The notes beneath the pieces are model-generated. The model ran no database searches. It was not told the DNA's origin and saw only the letters and a list, made by a program, of their open reading frames with translations. Shown in pieces: positions 11,001-23,195 of a stretch of 64,000 nucleotides of DNA. The stretch is taken from the NCBI GenBank assembly GCA_963971405.1, contig OZ020487.1:36615039-36679038 (forward strand). Reading direction: 5' to 3'. Within the stretch, counting starts at the first letter, position 1, and every line of letters begins with the position of its first letter. The position numbers were made by a program, and so were the translations under genes. This stretch comes from Psococerastis gibbosa (lineage: Eukaryota > Arthropoda > Insecta > Psocodea > Psocidae).

Positions 11001-14000
11001 GTGGAAGGTGGAATCCTTATAAAGGTAGGTTATAAAGTAGGAAGCGCCGCAGGTCTGCATGTTGATAGGAAGATGCAGTTTGTCATTGGAGACAGATTTG
11101 AGTTTGCGTGCTGCGACAGGTCAATAGTTGTACGTGCGCGCGATCCCAAGATCCCCCAACCGCTTTTCCATTCACTGCTTTTCATTGCTATGTACCGCTA
11201 GGGCTGCCAAACGCCGGAGAGACGCGTCCAAGTGACAGGCAGCAAGCATCATTGTAGATGACACTGATGGTACAGCTTTTATCCATATAAACAATGATCT
11301 GTATGAAAGGGATAAAGATTTTGGTAGATTTAAGCCTGTGTCTGGTGTTGAAGAAGGGAAAAAAACTGAGAGTATTAGGTGGCTATTCCCACCGCTGCCA
11401 CCAACTATTAGGTGGCTAATCCTACCGCTGCGGGGGTAGCCACCTAACCTTCGCAAGGATGGGGGGGGGGGGGCTGTTGTAGTAAATGTAGTTTTATAGG
11501 TTTTACATTATATACAATAGATATATTAAGACACTCACCGATTTACATTATATTGTACACTCGAGCACTTGGACAAAGAACGACAGTCATGGTCTACAGG
11601 CCATAGGGTTGCTCTAAGAGCTCCGAGAGCCTGAGAGAGGTCCAAGAGAGATCCGAGAGAGAGTACGCACTTTCTGTCGCTACTCCTATTTATAACCTCG
11701 CCTAGCTACGTCACATGAACAAGCTTTCACGGACTGCACCGAAGGCGCGCTGCTAATTCAGCACTTTTCTAGCACAGACCGTAGAAAGCAATTCATTGAC
11801 AGCTGTACAGCGTATTACAATACATAGATACAGAATGTGCCAACAACTATACATTAATATACGGTGCCCACAGGCAGGTGCCTGGAGCACCTGACAAGAG
11901 TGAGGAAGCAAGGAAAAAGAATTAAGAAGACGCAGAAGAGAAAGAAAAAGAGATGATATGAATTTGTAGTAAATTTTTATTTGCGACTACGCTGAATGGT
12001 ATTTGCAACTAATAACAATGTAGTAATTTACGTTATGGTGTTGTGGCGAAATCGATTTTATTTAATTAAGAGAATTTGCTGAGTGTTTAATCATAAACCT
12101 ATACCCTGCAAGCTACCTACAAAACTGGTGTTAGGGGAAAAGGGAGTTCTGAAAATAGTGGTGGTGAAGTAAAGAAAGGTGATGAAGAAGAAAATGATGA
12201 GGATCAGAAAAGATTAAGAACGATAGAAGAAGAAGAGGCAGAAGAAGACGAAGATGATGTTGATTGACGGGGGCGGCAGTGTGGACAAGCCCTGATGTTA
12301 TCAGATTGGTCGAACCGGGTCCGCTTAAATGCTCGTAAACTTCCAAACCCAGAACAAATTCCTGTGTCAAATAACCGCGTAAATTATGCGCGAGATGACA
12401 CCGGTCTGACCACCATAACGCACGCTTTGACCTCACCTACGTTGCCATTGACTCCGGTCTTAACGAGTGAGTTACAGCTGGGTTCTTAAGTGGAGGGCTT
12501 AGCCAAAGGATTATGTCAAGTGGAAGGCGTTTAGGAGCTAACTGTATGGGAGCCGAGCATGAGAACTATTCAAAATGGGGATTATCAATCGCAGGTCAAA
12601 CGGTAGCACTGTTTTTATACTAGTATTACGTACGGACTATGTAGCAATCTAAATAAATGTTACGCAGCATCGGGGGGAATTTGGAACCATTTACAGTGGG
12701 CATTGTACATTATACACCTTAACAGTATACTATAGTTACCACGTTACGAAGACATTTCCCGAGTCTAGTTTTTTAATTCTCTATTATTGTCCTGAATGGG
12801 ACGAATATGTCTTTTCTACATTACAAGAAGTGAGGCTAACGAATGAATTCGTAACGTGGTCGGAATATACAGCCAGAAAGTGTTAGAGTATTTTGGTATA
12901 CAACTATAATATACACTATACAATGTGAAATCAAGGCATATGCCCCACATGGTACATTTTTATGCAGTTTAATACCAATATTCTGTTGTGAGAGCTGAGT
13001 ACCTGGGTTGACCTGCTATGAGTATATTGCACCATTGCTTATTTGCTTATCTTACTTAATTCACGGCCCTCAATAAAACTATTGTAGCTACAACAGATCA
13101 AAAAATGCATGAATGAAAAAAGTAATTATATAATTTATTCATCTAGGTACAACGTTCGCAAGAGGGTGGATGAAAAATCCTGCATACCGCTGTTCCTCAA
13201 GTTAAAAGAGTATTCAATTACTTTTATGGTCCCAGTTCCGGACTAATATTACAATTTGTGAATGTATTTAGCCGTCCGTAACTGCGGAGGTTCGTTGACT
13301 GGGGTGCGCTTTTTACCATCATTGATTCCTACAAATATATTACATGCAATACAGTAGGCCCTACAATGCAACCAATTTATGTTATTCTTGCTGGAGTACA
13401 ACATGTATTGGAAATAAGTACCCTAAAAAATACGAACTGTACTGTTGCATGCCTCTTGAAGAATAACAGCTTATTTTTGGGTTAAAATTGTAATACAAAA
13501 TATTTTTGAGTATGCCTTCCCCTCATTCCACATCTATAGCATATGCAACAATGAACAGCAATTAATCTGTCGTCCAGCAATTTATGAATTTATATTGTAA
13601 TTCGCTGTTATTCTTGCAAGTTAATTTACATTCATTTGGGTTCATTCATAATTGAGGATGCTTTAAATTTGTTCCTGGATAAGTTAGTTTTTTCCGTTCG
13701 TGCTAGGTCTGCAGGTACCACATGATAGCTTATATTCAGCATTTGTCATACGCTACCATCATCAGTTTTATTTAATTCTTCTTCTAATAATGTTCCATTT
13801 TTATGGCACTTGTCATACTCTTATTGGGTTTTCGGCCCACCTTTGTCAATTTAAAGTAATAAAACCAAACCAGATCAACTTGTCATGTATATTTGTCAAC
13901 AAAATGTCAACTAATAAAAGTTTACGACCGGAATCTAGAACTATTTGTGGGACGTAATTTATTAATTTCGAAACTCACAGTTACTTATGACAAACGTAAA

Positions 14001-14205
14001 AATCGAACTTGTTTTTTTAACTGCTATCTTTTCGACTTATCAAGTTTAGGCTGATTGGATTGCTTTTCCAGTTTAAGCAAATCAAATCTTTGCGTCGAAA
14101 ACCTCGTTCACGGAATTTATCGAATTCATCACTCATGCGCCTACCTGTAACTACTGTAAATTTTCTGGCCAGTAAAAAAAATGCAAAAAAACCTGAAGAA
14201 TACTT
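11001..14205. other. Intergenic, two weak exon-like frames
   Basis: Two plus-strand stretches have protein-like composition without recognisable domains. 11236-11439 encodes ...VDDTDGTAFIHINNDLYERD..., and its end runs into a local duplication of AGGTGGCTA-type sequence. 12098-12266 encodes an acidic Glu/Asp-rich tail ending at TGA, a composition that purine-rich simple DNA also produces. A G run lies at 11461-11473. Nothing else is recognised. Confidence 0.25.
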
Positions 14206-14213
14206 ATTGTCAT

Positions 14214-14427
14214 CAAGGTCGTGCCCAGGTTTTGATTTCGAGGGGGGGGGGGGTCCAAAAACTGTTTTACTTCATTTATTAATGAAAGTTCATTATAGTC
14301 AGTGTTCAAACTCAAATAAATGTATTCAAATTCTTCAATCAAAACAGGTTTACATAATACAATTTATTTCGGGGGCGGGGGGGGGGGGGGTCCGGACCCC
14401 TCAGACCACCCCCTGGGCACGGCCATG
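14214..14427. mobile_element. hAT-like element, CAWGGCCGTGCCCAGG ends
   Basis: The 214-bp element starts CAAGGTCGTGCCCAGG and ends with the inverse of CATGGCCGTGCCCAGG. The flanking 8-bp repeats ATTGTCAT (14206-14213 and 14428-14435) are perfect, which fixes both ends. G tracts of 12 or more lie inside each end. It has no coding capacity. This is the best-bounded member of a family also seen at 19016, 38652 and 46815. Confidence 0.85.
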
Positions 14428-14435
14428 ATTGTCAT

Positions 14436-16072
14436 CAATTGCTTCCGAGGAAAACTATATTAAAAATCAATATTTTACCCAGATATGCTGTTTTACGCGA
14501 TAGTAAAGATATAAATGGGGAGTTTGCACATAACTTTTGTTAGGTGCATTTAGAACAAAAGAAATTCATTAAATTTTAGAAGATGGAGCGAAAACCAAAA
14601 TAACAAAATTGGATAACACGAAAAATCTCATTGACAGGCCATAAACTATAATGTACCGGTAATATTGTAGGTAGGAAAAATGTAAATACAACGAAAAAAA
14701 AAGTAATTACTTTTTTTTTAAAAACAGTTATAAAACAAAACCACGTCTTTTCGCTTCTTCAACGCGGAAAGCTTACGTCCTAGGAGTGCTGATGTTTGGT
14801 AGGTTTGTTCAGACTGGGCATCAATCGAAGACAAAATATTTCATTTTTATATTTTTGGAATTTTTGGCAAGAGCTCTCCTTTACTACTAGCCTAGTAAAC
14901 CAATGCAATATTGTGTTGTAGATCCTATTTCCATAGTACACAATTCAAACCATGGCATCTTTACTATAAAGCCTAGCTAATGCGAATTAAGACTTTAATT
15001 TGCATATGTATATGTAAATCAATAATTTCTCCTTACGTTTTATGCATGTTGAACAAAATGAAGATGTATCATGAATAGTTTCGCGATTACCATAGAGTAC
15101 CTACGCCATCTTCTACATTTAAGAGTTATGGAGAACAATAAAAACCAAGGGACATATTCTATGTAGCCAGTTAGCTAGCTAATACAAGTTTGGTGTCATC
15201 ACTAACGGCGCGACAACCATCCAACTCAGTTCAATACATTTCAACTTAATTGTGAGCCGTAACTTCCCATAAAGGTCAGCAATATTCCACTGAGACTAAA
15301 TAAGAAGTAGTTTCTCGTATTTTCAACTTTATTTTTCCGCTGTCAAATGAAATGAGCTGGGATGGAGCCATATCTTGTAATTACATAACTTGCTACGGTA
15401 GGGAATCCAAAATGAAGCGCATGTTAAATATTATTAGTAGCCTATTGTCTTTGTAAAGAAGCTCATTCAGACTTTTACCATTCCACGTAGTACCTTTTTA
15501 ACTGAAAAAAAAAACACTGAACACCGATTTTAGTGTTTAGGCTATTCACTTACAAGTTTCATCATTGTAGCTCTATCGTAGGATATTAGCGATTAGAAGA
15601 GGGGGGCGGGGGTAAAGACCAGTGGCGGATTTACGAATAGCCAACTGAGGCCATTGCCTATATCACGCGCGCGTACATTAAAGATTTTTTATTGCACAGT
15701 TTGCTGGGGTCAAAGCAAGAAAAAAAAACAGTTTAGTTCAGGATAAGAAAGTAGGTTATTTTGATTAGAAACATTTAAAAAAATATAAAAAATAGGGCAG
15801 TCCTGGTGAAATTATTGTCTTGTCTCCATCGACTCCATCCCATATCATGACCTAAACGCAATAAGATTACTTGACTTATATTAATAAGAAATCAGTAAAC
15901 TATGTTTTTGACACTTGAACTGAAGTTTCTGGCTTACTTAACGTTTTTTTACAATACGGCATGAAATTATGAATTTCTACAGATGGAATTCGAAACATCA
16001 TCTATTGGTTTGGCGGTTTGGCAGTGTGCTAGTTATCTATTTTATATTATTATATATATTGTATATATATAT
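14436..16072. other. Intergenic; solo CAGTGGCGGATTTACG end
   Basis: At about 15624 lies CAGTGGCGGATTTACG, a hAT-type terminus, with a G-rich tract just upstream (15600-15613). I found no partner terminus. (TA)n sequence lies at 16050-16070. No gene is supported. Confidence 0.4.
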
Positions 16073-16397
16073 AAGGGTCTTCACAATGTCGGTATTATCG
16101 AGTTATCTAGTTACAAGCGTTATCAAAGTAAACAGCGTAGTAGTGTTTTCTTTAAGGCATTTTGGGTAATTACTTCTGACATAATACATATAAATTTAAA
16201 TATTACCGCGTGTTTCAAATCAACTGACATAAACCAATATGTCGGTGGTCAAACAACTGTCAATCACTGCGCTACCTAAATAACACGGGTTAACTTACTT
16301 TAAAGTATGTTTCGATAACACGCTGGTTAGCTTGGTTGCACGATATAACACACTTGACTAGGGATAACTCGCTAACGCCAACATTGCGATTCCCCTT
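16073..16397. mobile_element. TIR element of a 16-kb/21-kb family
   Basis: The left end AAGGGTCTTCACAATGTCGG and the inverse of the right end (starting GAAGGGGAATCGCAATGTTGG without its first base) share a TIR of about 36 bp that continues into ATTATCGAGTTATC and its variant. The interior (TAATTACTTCTGACATAATA, GATAACACGCTGG) is collinear with 21330-21601. It inserts in (TA)n, so the target duplication cannot be read. No transposase is encoded. The superfamily is undetermined. Confidence 0.6.
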
Positions 16398-18003
16398 CAT
16401 ATATTAGTTTGGAAAATCATTCAACCAATAGGTTCCCAATACACCTCAATTCAGAATAACTCTTTTCTCACAGCCTTCATATCGGATCGCACTTGCCAAC
16501 CATTTTGACTGCACACTGCACAGTAACTTTATATCTAATAACCGGCAATGTTGAACATGCAACTGCACCTGAACATACATCTTTATTTTTTTTAAATTTC
16601 TATTAGTAATATTTCCCTGCTGTCAGCAGACTGGATGCATCAGACAACATCTTTTGCTCGGTAAACTTTAGTAGTGCATCCTATCGCAAAACGTTAGCGT
16701 ACAGTTGTAAGGCTCAGATCTAGATGAATGCAAGACATTGAGCATAAAACTATCCCGGCCTCGCCGCACCCCACTGGAAAATATTATATACCGCTGTCGA
16801 TTTCCAGCTATTGATACTGGAACGTTGCTATCCAGTCTGCATTCTTTATAGAGTTCGTTGGCTGCGATTGGAGAGATGAACTGCAGGTAGTTATTGCACC
16901 TAAATACAATGGGGCGATTTGTCGGCGGCTAAAAGAGCACCACTATTTGAAAAGGAAGAGATTTTATCCAAGTGGCAAGAAATGGTGACAGCATATCGCG
17001 CTCCTATTTATTTACTAGACCTGCTCTCACTATTGTGTATTCTAATGATATTAATTTTCGTACTGTATCCTATAGATATGTTGTGTGTATAGTAAGATTG
17101 GCATATAAATAGGTTTAAAGGAAAAGTCCGTTCCACGCAATGAATGCTTCGGAAGGGATTGTTCGTGGGTTCGAGTCCCACGTTATCTAAAGTTTTCTTG
17201 ATACTCTATTTTCGGATATGATTTCCTCAGAAGATTGCATCATCAACGAATGTCTCAGCACTCCTATAGAACTCTAATGCACCCTGAAACTGAAGTTAGG
17301 TGTCTCAATAACATGAATTTCTCTCCCTTTGAGTGGTGGGTCCTTGAAGATAACCGCCATCCACTTTACTGGCTGTACAATTTGCAAACTGCCAAGAATT
17401 TCTCATCGATGACGATATTCCAAGACCCCCCAAAGCTTCCAAGCAAAGGAGAGCATGTTCCCATAGGCACTTGACGTTGAAACGTTATCGGCCAACGTTG
17501 GAGTGAAACGATTTTTAAAGATGACACCTCCAGAGTGGTGCCGGCTGTGTAGTAGGAGTGAGTTTTCTTGTCGGCCGTTTCGGCAACATTCGCCCCTTTG
17601 TCAACATCATCGGCTTTATCTAAAGACTTTGTCATGTCGCTGTACGACCTGGCATGCCCGAACTTTTGGATGGGCGTAGAGCGCATGAGCTATGTGGCGC
17701 TTTAAATATACATGGTTACATTATTAGAAGTGATAGTGGAGGTCTTCTGAAATTGATAGCTTACGGGCGGAAAGCAAACTGGAGTGTTTTTTAACGTTGT
17801 TGTTCAATTTGTTATAACAGAAGTTTTTTTTCCTGTTTGATTCATTATCAAGTGATGCAGATCACGTCTTGTACTAGCCTACTCTTCTTTAGCTGACGCC
17901 CAATTTAGTGTGTTTTCATTGCTTTACCTATCGATTATGGTGTATTGTAATTTAGCCAGGCAAGTAAATTAAATAAATACAACCCACAACTTTTTCTTAT
18001 TTT
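16398..18003. other. Intergenic; tRNA-like 3' fragment near 17155
   Basis: At 17160-17195 a T-arm-like hairpin (CGTGGGTTCGAGTCCCACG) resembles the 3' half of a tRNA, with no acceptor or D arm. It is probably a tRNA-derived fragment. Small frames at 17235-17474 and 17366-17686 have no recognised domain. Confidence 0.3.
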
Positions 18004-18707
18004 AGGGAGATTCACCTACCTATTGAGATGGCGACCATGTTCGACTTTCGGATAATTTCTTCACAACTTTTCATTTCGTGACCCCCTGAGCCTAAAGCTA
18101 CCCTTCGTTCAAAATGTTATATATATATATGTACATACAGTAAGTATGTATATCGATTTTAGGAAAACTTCCGTAAATATTATCCGATTTTGAAGAAACT
18201 TGGCACAATAATTGATCATACAAAAGTCTTGATCGTGTTCGTTAACCAGCTAGATCCACTATTTAGTTACAAGATGGCGGCCGATTAAAACCTTATAAAA
18301 TTCATATCTCAGTTGATATTGGTCACAGAGGACTGAAAGCCCGTATTATTATCTACGATAATGGCAATAAACACTTTTTACGACAAATTAACCATTTGAA
18401 GATGGCGTCCAGTCAAAGTGAAAACAATTTGATAAGTAAAGTTCATAGTACAATACAATACAATATATATTTCCTTCAAATTATACAATACATGTAAAGT
18501 ATAAGATAAAATCGTCAGCATATAGCAATAGTCGGCATTGTGGTTCGAAATTTGGAACACAAGAGTGTTTTGTGTGTTGTGGTCGGGAAAGTAATGAAGC
18601 ATTTTTTATTTGTTATTACATAGACTACACAGCGTAGGTAGCGTAGAATGAAAAACAGGGTTTGCGGAATCCCCCTACACCTGATCGGTCTGAGCCGAAA
18701 GGGATTT
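18004..18707 (-). repeat. S repeat, near-complete copy (minus)
   Basis: Aligns in reverse to 34565-35490. Landmarks are AGGGAGATTCACCTACC at the left, three GATGGCGNCC words (18027, 18273, 18401), TGGAACACAAGAGTGTTTTG, and the right end with a small hairpin (CGGTCTGAGCCG) followed by AAAGGGATTT. AGGGAGATTC occurs inverted near both ends, suggesting a DNA transposon or foldback. No protein is encoded. Confidence 0.65.
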
Positions 18708-19015
18708 TTAAGGTTTATTATCATTTATTAAAACTTATAAGCGACTGGTTTCACCTGAAGATTGCTATTATGAGACAGGAGGGGGAAATGTGTAAAAAAT
18801 CAAATATCCCATGAAAAACCAATCGCAGAGTAAGTTGTCAAAAATATCAGGACAAAGAGAAGACATTTTTCTGAGCACCTCTATGCTATGTACCTCTTTC
18901 AAACACAGATAGGCCACGATTTTTGAATCGGATTTCTTACAAAAAACCATTGGTGTAGTGGTCCCGAGGATAAAATTAAGAACTGGTAAAATAGTAAATT
19001 GGTGTTTGTGAGGAC
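18708..19015. other. Intergenic, nothing recognised
   Basis: Short AT-rich segment between the S repeat and a hAT-like element. No gene is supported. Confidence 0.35.
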
Positions 19016-19192
19016 CATGGCCGTGCCAAGGGGGGTGGTCCAAAGGATCCGGACCCCCCCCCCCCCCGAAATAAATTTTCTTATGTAAACCTTTATTGTT
19101 TGAAGAATTCATCCAACAATTCATTAATAAATTACGTAAATTTTTTTTGGAACCCCCCCCCCCCCCCGAAATCAAAACTGGGCACTGTCATT
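19016..19192. mobile_element. hAT-like element, CAWGGCCGTGCCC ends
   Basis: Starts CATGGCCGTGCC and ends with a diverged inverse (GGGCACTGTCATT). The flanks GTGAGGAC (19008-19015) and GTGAGAAC (19193-19200) form a 7-of-8 duplication. C tracts of about 15 lie inside both ends, and the interior shares TTTATTTCGG and TTACATAA-like words with 14214-14427 in the opposite orientation. Confidence 0.7.
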
Positions 19193-19531
19193 GTGAGAAC
19201 CACATTTCATCAGATATTGAGAGGTAGGCTAGAGGAGTATTTGTAAATTTCTGCTAATTTAATGGGTATACCATCGATATTTCCGATCAAAATCGACATT
19301 GTACAAAAAAGTGTGGGGGGGGGGGGGGGTACTCCCCTTTGTTCTTAATTCTTAATTGCCTTTAAAAATTCCTAAAATTGTGTGTTTTATTTCTTAAATT
19401 TAGGACTAGGTATTACGAAGAAAATAAATAATATAATTATAATTCGACAGACATTTCAACTGGCCCCAACTTTGCCAGTATCAGAAAACAATATAAATAA
19501 ATAAAAATAGTTCCATCTATATCCATACTAC

Positions 19532-19689
19532 CAATGGCGGATCCCCCTAAATGAGTAAATTCATGAAATGATTAAAAAAAAATTAAAAAATAAAATAAAT
19601 GAAACTCAACTTTTCAACAAACAAATTACCTTTTTAACTTACTACATGCAACTTGTGACCCCCTAAGTTTTCCGCTGGATCCGCCTTTG
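19532..19689. mobile_element. hAT-like element, CAATGGCGGATCC ends
   Basis: The 158-bp element runs from CAATGGCGGATCC to the inverse of CAAAGGCGGATCC. Flanks CATACTAC and CCTACTAC differ at one of eight positions. The interior is the reverse complement of 1427-1609. No long G/C homopolymer survives in this copy, and it carries no coding sequence. Confidence 0.8.
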
Positions 19690-20340
19690 CCTACTACACA
19701 GCGTCATTTACAGGGCAGCTTACAAGGATGCTTTGTTTACATTAATTATCATAATTAATGTAACCACTGAGTTAGCTTAACTCAATACTTTCCCAACGCT
19801 GGTGGCTAGAAAAAAAAATTAATCTACCGTATTTTTTACAATTACCCGCAGCTATGTATCATTATTTAATTTTGCAGCATTGAATATTTTACTATTCACC
19901 ATCACCATGGTAGGCCCAATTAAGGGCGCCGCGTCCACAGAGACGCACTGAAGAAAATGACACTTGTAAATATATGGGAAATGGCGTAATTTATGGTTGT
20001 GGGAGACGCATTGGCAAGTTATGATTCGAGAGCGTTAACATACAACGCAATATGTCTCCCGGGAGATTTACGTTGGGAACATATTGCTCTCACACCTCGC
20101 ATGGACTCATATTTTTGCACTCTTGAGCTGAGAGTAGGGAGTTTATTGAATTCTGCACATTATGCATGCAACGAGCCCTATACTTGCTACATTTTCTGGC
20201 CATGCTGCGGAGGATATGTAAAGTAGGTGGTCCCAAGATGAGTGTAAGAGAGGGGTTTATCACACTAATTCCGCAAGTTTGGCAATCAGTTGCGTTGACA
20301 AATAAAGTGACCGGTGGAAGAAGATATTAAGTCACTTTTT
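19690..20340. other. Intergenic; small palindrome and SINE remnant
   Basis: A perfect 23-bp palindrome (ACATTAATTAT, C, ATAATTAATGT) lies at 19739-19761. A plus-strand body fragment of the tRNA SINE lies at about 20195-20275 (TTCTGGCCATGC, ATGTAAAG, GAGTGTAAGAGAGG), without head or tail. No gene is supported. Confidence 0.45.
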
Positions 20341-20630
20341 GCTTTCCAATTTATACGTAGTATATAAGGAAAGCTTTGTGATGGTCGAAATTTTCGATTC
20401 CGAGATTTCAACGGATTTACACGTTTTGAGGTCCCAGGAACCCAAAAAAGTGGTTTTTACAAAATGTCTGTCTGTCGGTCGGTCTGTCGGTCTGTCGGTC
20501 GGTCTGTCTGTTCGTCGATTTCCGGGCAAACTACTCAGTGGATTTGAGTGAAATTTGGCATGTAGGTTCACAAAAATCATACCTCGGGACCATTTTTTTT
20601 TTTGGGCTAACTCAATTGGGGGGGGGGGTT
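20341..20630 (+). repeat. (GTCT)n element G, truncated copy
   Basis: Starts with the family hairpin (GCTTTCC at 20341, GGAAAGC at 20368-20374). It continues through GATGGTCGAAATTTTCGATT and AAAAAAGTGG, an imperfect (GTCT/GTCG)n tract at 20466-20516, then GGGCAAACTACTC and AAATTTGGCATGTAGG, and stops at a G run. The longer copies at 57070 and 62561 extend another 500 bp or more, so this one is truncated. Confidence 0.75.
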
Positions 20631-20675
20631 TATTTAATAGACTTTACAATGGAAGTACAGTATGTAAATATTGAC

Positions 20676-20873
20676 TTAAATAAAATAAATAATGAATTTT
20701 TGTCTTATTACTAAGCCTATCTAGCGGAGTTCAGGTTATAAAGCTCTTACACTCAAATATGAAAGCCCGGGACCACCTGCTTTGCAAGCTCTCCGAAAAT
20801 TTAGCCAGTGTGACGCTCGAACAGACAACCTTTCGGGGGAAAGTCGGAGTCTGTACCACTGCTCTACATGTCA
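20676..20873 (-). mobile_element. tRNA-derived SINE, full-length copy
   Basis: Same layout as the copy at 9214: (ATTT)n-type tail at the left, body with CTAGCGGAGTT and GAAAGCCCGGGACCACCTGC, B box on the minus strand (GTTCGAGCGTC, diverged) and an A-box-like TAGAGCAGTGG. Divergence in the B box suggests an old copy. Confidence 0.7.
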
Positions 20874-21329
20874 TGTCCTGTCGAATTAAAACGTAATACA
20901 TTGACTTACAACAGAATTACTACATGTTGTTAAATGTTGGGGAAGCAGCTACCACCCGTGCCCCTCCCCCTGTATCAGTCTATGCCCTGGCAGGGAGTCC
21001 GTGAGGCAACCGCTCGGCATAACACTATGTAGAAACCCGCACTATTTTGCCCTGAGGTATTCCAATATTTTCTCCTGGTGGTAACCCTCGAACCTCCCCA
21101 GTTTTATTAACTATTACTCGTATGTAAAATCTACAATTTTCTGTTGTCACACTATTTTGCACTAACTTTATGGAGCACACCTATTTGTAATGTGTTTAAC
21201 AGTGGTAGTAGTCAGGACGTTCGTGGAACTGTTTTAAATAAAGTGGCTGAGCTCTATTCTACACCTAGTGCCACGTTTGTTAATATTTTTGTGTTCATTT
21301 TGGTTATTATTTTTTAAAGTAAATTTACC
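20874..21329. other. Intergenic, nothing recognised
   Basis: No coding frame or bounded repeat is visible. Confidence 0.35.
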
Positions 21330-21601
21330 ATAATTACTTCTGACATAATACGTAATACAAATAAATTTAAGTATAATAAAATTCTAAATACGTGTTTTAC
21401 ATCAACAGACAAACAAATCTGGCGATAGTCTACCACTGTCGATCACAGCGCTGGCTAAATAACATAGTTAACCAACTCAGAAGTGCGTTTCCGATAACAC
21501 GCTGGGTAGCTTGGTTATCGGGTTCCACGAGTGTTAACTTAGCTTGATATAACACACTGAACTTGGGATAACTCGATAATATCAACTCTGTGAAGACCCC
21601 T
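21330..21601. mobile_element. Partial copy of the 16-kb TIR family
   Basis: Collinear with 16170-16397: TAATTACTTCTGACATAATA, GATAACACGCTGG, TAGCTTGGTT, GATATAACACACTGA, GGATAACTCG. It ends in the TIR (inverse of GGGGTCTTCACAGAGTTG). The left TIR is absent. Just beyond, 21606-21640 holds a fragment of the foldback arm seen at 4784-5325. Confidence 0.55.
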
Positions 21602-21640
21602 ATTGTAACAGGTCAAAGCATGACTTAACCAAGTAAGATA

Positions 21641-22580
21641 CGAGTCACAGTACAGCTACAATTACAATACAGGTATACGGCGTTGCTTTTAGGTCAGATT
21701 GCACTGCAATTGAAAGCTTATACTGTTCATAATAATTTCCCAAAGCTGCATTAGGTATGCAAAACATATAAATTGCCCTACTTGCATTCCTTTTAATCAA
21801 TAAGGAGAAGATATTTAAACCAGTTGCAACCAAACAACACTTCTGCGGTTACCAATGCCACGTCACACATAACATAAACTGCACAGCGTTTAGAGCCTCG
21901 TTCCCCAGCGACAAATAGCCGACATTATTTATACGATTTCAAATGGTATAAGAGATTTTTAATGCACTTGCGCCGAGTTGCAAATAGGATGCAAATTCCA
22001 TGGCTTGTCCAGCGTTTTTGTGCCGAGTCCCGTTGCTAGTTTTCCAGGATTCCATACGTAATAAATTATACGCGAAATAAAATGCTTCGCACCACTCCCA
22101 GTGGCAAATGCAATTGCCCTCAGCAACAAATGACAACGTTTTATTTGTTGCAAGTTTGTGCACTTTACGAAACCGCCTTTATACATGCCAATTGAGTGAC
22201 CTTTATTATAAGTAGTTTTAATCACTGGATTTAGTAAATGGGGGGGGGGGGGAGAGTGAGATACATACTCTTCTGCTTCTTTATCTAGCTTCTTAGTACC
22301 CTTCAGGGTGCCACGGGACTATCAATTATTCATACGTAACACAATCTCTGTCGTTTGCACGATTTTTGCTTGGGTGTGGGTTCAACTATGGAACTTACCG
22401 TACATAGCTCCAAGCCGTGCTTTTGCACTACATACTGACATAGCCTGCTGAAAATTGAAATAACGTTAAGAATTCCGAAACCAACCCATGGTTAAATTTT
22501 AACATTTTTCTTTAGCTGCAGCAAAGTTTTCCATCGTCATATCCGTCTATCTTTACCCTGGGCCATTCTCTCATATCTTA
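21641..22580. other. Intergenic, no recognised gene
   Basis: Two overlapping minus-strand frames (21939-22163, 21959-22225) are open but match nothing I recognise. A G run lies at about 22241-22251. Confidence 0.3.
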
Positions 22581-23076
22581 TAAATAAATAAGTAAATACG
22601 GCCTTTTTGTTCGATACTAAGCCATTTATAAGCATATGTATGCATATAAGCAAATATAGGCATTAACTTAGTAAGCAATATGAAGCTTATCTATTACTTT
22701 CAACGAAGAATCCCGGAACCACCTGCTTTCAGTGGCGGCGCTACGGGGGTGCCCGTGGGGGCCTGCCCCCCCCAACAGTTTTTCCGACCCCTCCATGGCC
22801 CCCCCACTTTTGAGATATTGTATATGTTGTTCAATTGCAGAACTATTGTACGTTATACCTACCCCCAATGAAAAATGTTTTGTTTTTTCATTGGCCCCCC
22901 CAGATAGAAGTCATGCCCCCCTTGGCCCCACCACCTTTAAATTTCTAGCGCCACCACTGCCAGCTTTACATGCCCTCTATAGAGTAAAGGCCAGAAAATT
23001 TAAGGAGTGTGGAACTCGAACCAACGAACTTTCGGGGGAAAGTCAGAGTCCTAACCACTACTCTACATTCCCTGAC
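22581..23076 (-). mobile_element. tRNA-derived SINE interrupted by a hAT element
   Basis: The tail (22581-22597) and first body part (to 22729) are separated from the rest of the body and the tRNA head (22968-23076) by a 230-bp hAT-like insertion. On the minus strand the head shows an A-box-like TAGAGTAGTGG and a B-box-like GGTTCGAGTTCC. Joining the flanks restores the family word CCTGCTTTACATGCC, so the SINE predates the hAT insertion. Confidence 0.75.
22730..22959. mobile_element. hAT-like element inside a SINE
   Basis: Ends CAGTGGCGGCGCTA and the inverse of CAGTGGTGGCGCTA. The 8-bp duplication is CCTGCTTT (22722-22729) and CCAGCTTT (22960-22967). The empty-site sequence is known from uninterrupted SINE copies, which makes the boundary call strong. 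The interior has C-rich tracts and no transposase. Confidence 0.85.
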
Positions 23077-23195
23077 ATATCTTGCTTGAGATCTTCTGCG
23101 TACGCCTTCCTTTGTTGGTCCCTGGCAACGGTGTCCTCAATGGTGTCTTATTTTAATATGGTGTTAAGGAGTCCTTTACAGCCCCTTTGGATTTT
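23077..23195 (-). mobile_element. Probable LINE 3' fragment
   Basis: The reverse complement contains a run (ACCATTGAGGACACCGTTGC and following) that aligns with 49081-49150, where the translation reads as a LINE C-terminus. The reading frame is degraded. It directly abuts the head of the interrupted SINE. Confidence 0.4.

Noticed and set aside
12131..12266. Acidic Glu/Asp-rich tail as a real terminal exon
   Set aside because: Purine-rich GAA/GAT simple sequence gives this composition by chance; no homologous domain and only a weak acceptor. Mentioned in the gap entry only.
17160..17195. A tRNA gene
   Set aside because: Only a T-arm-like hairpin; the 5' half does not pair.
18004..18707. Helitron 3' end from the CGGC-type hairpin
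   Set aside because: No CTRR follows the hairpin at the expected distance and no 5' TC end in an AT target is visible.
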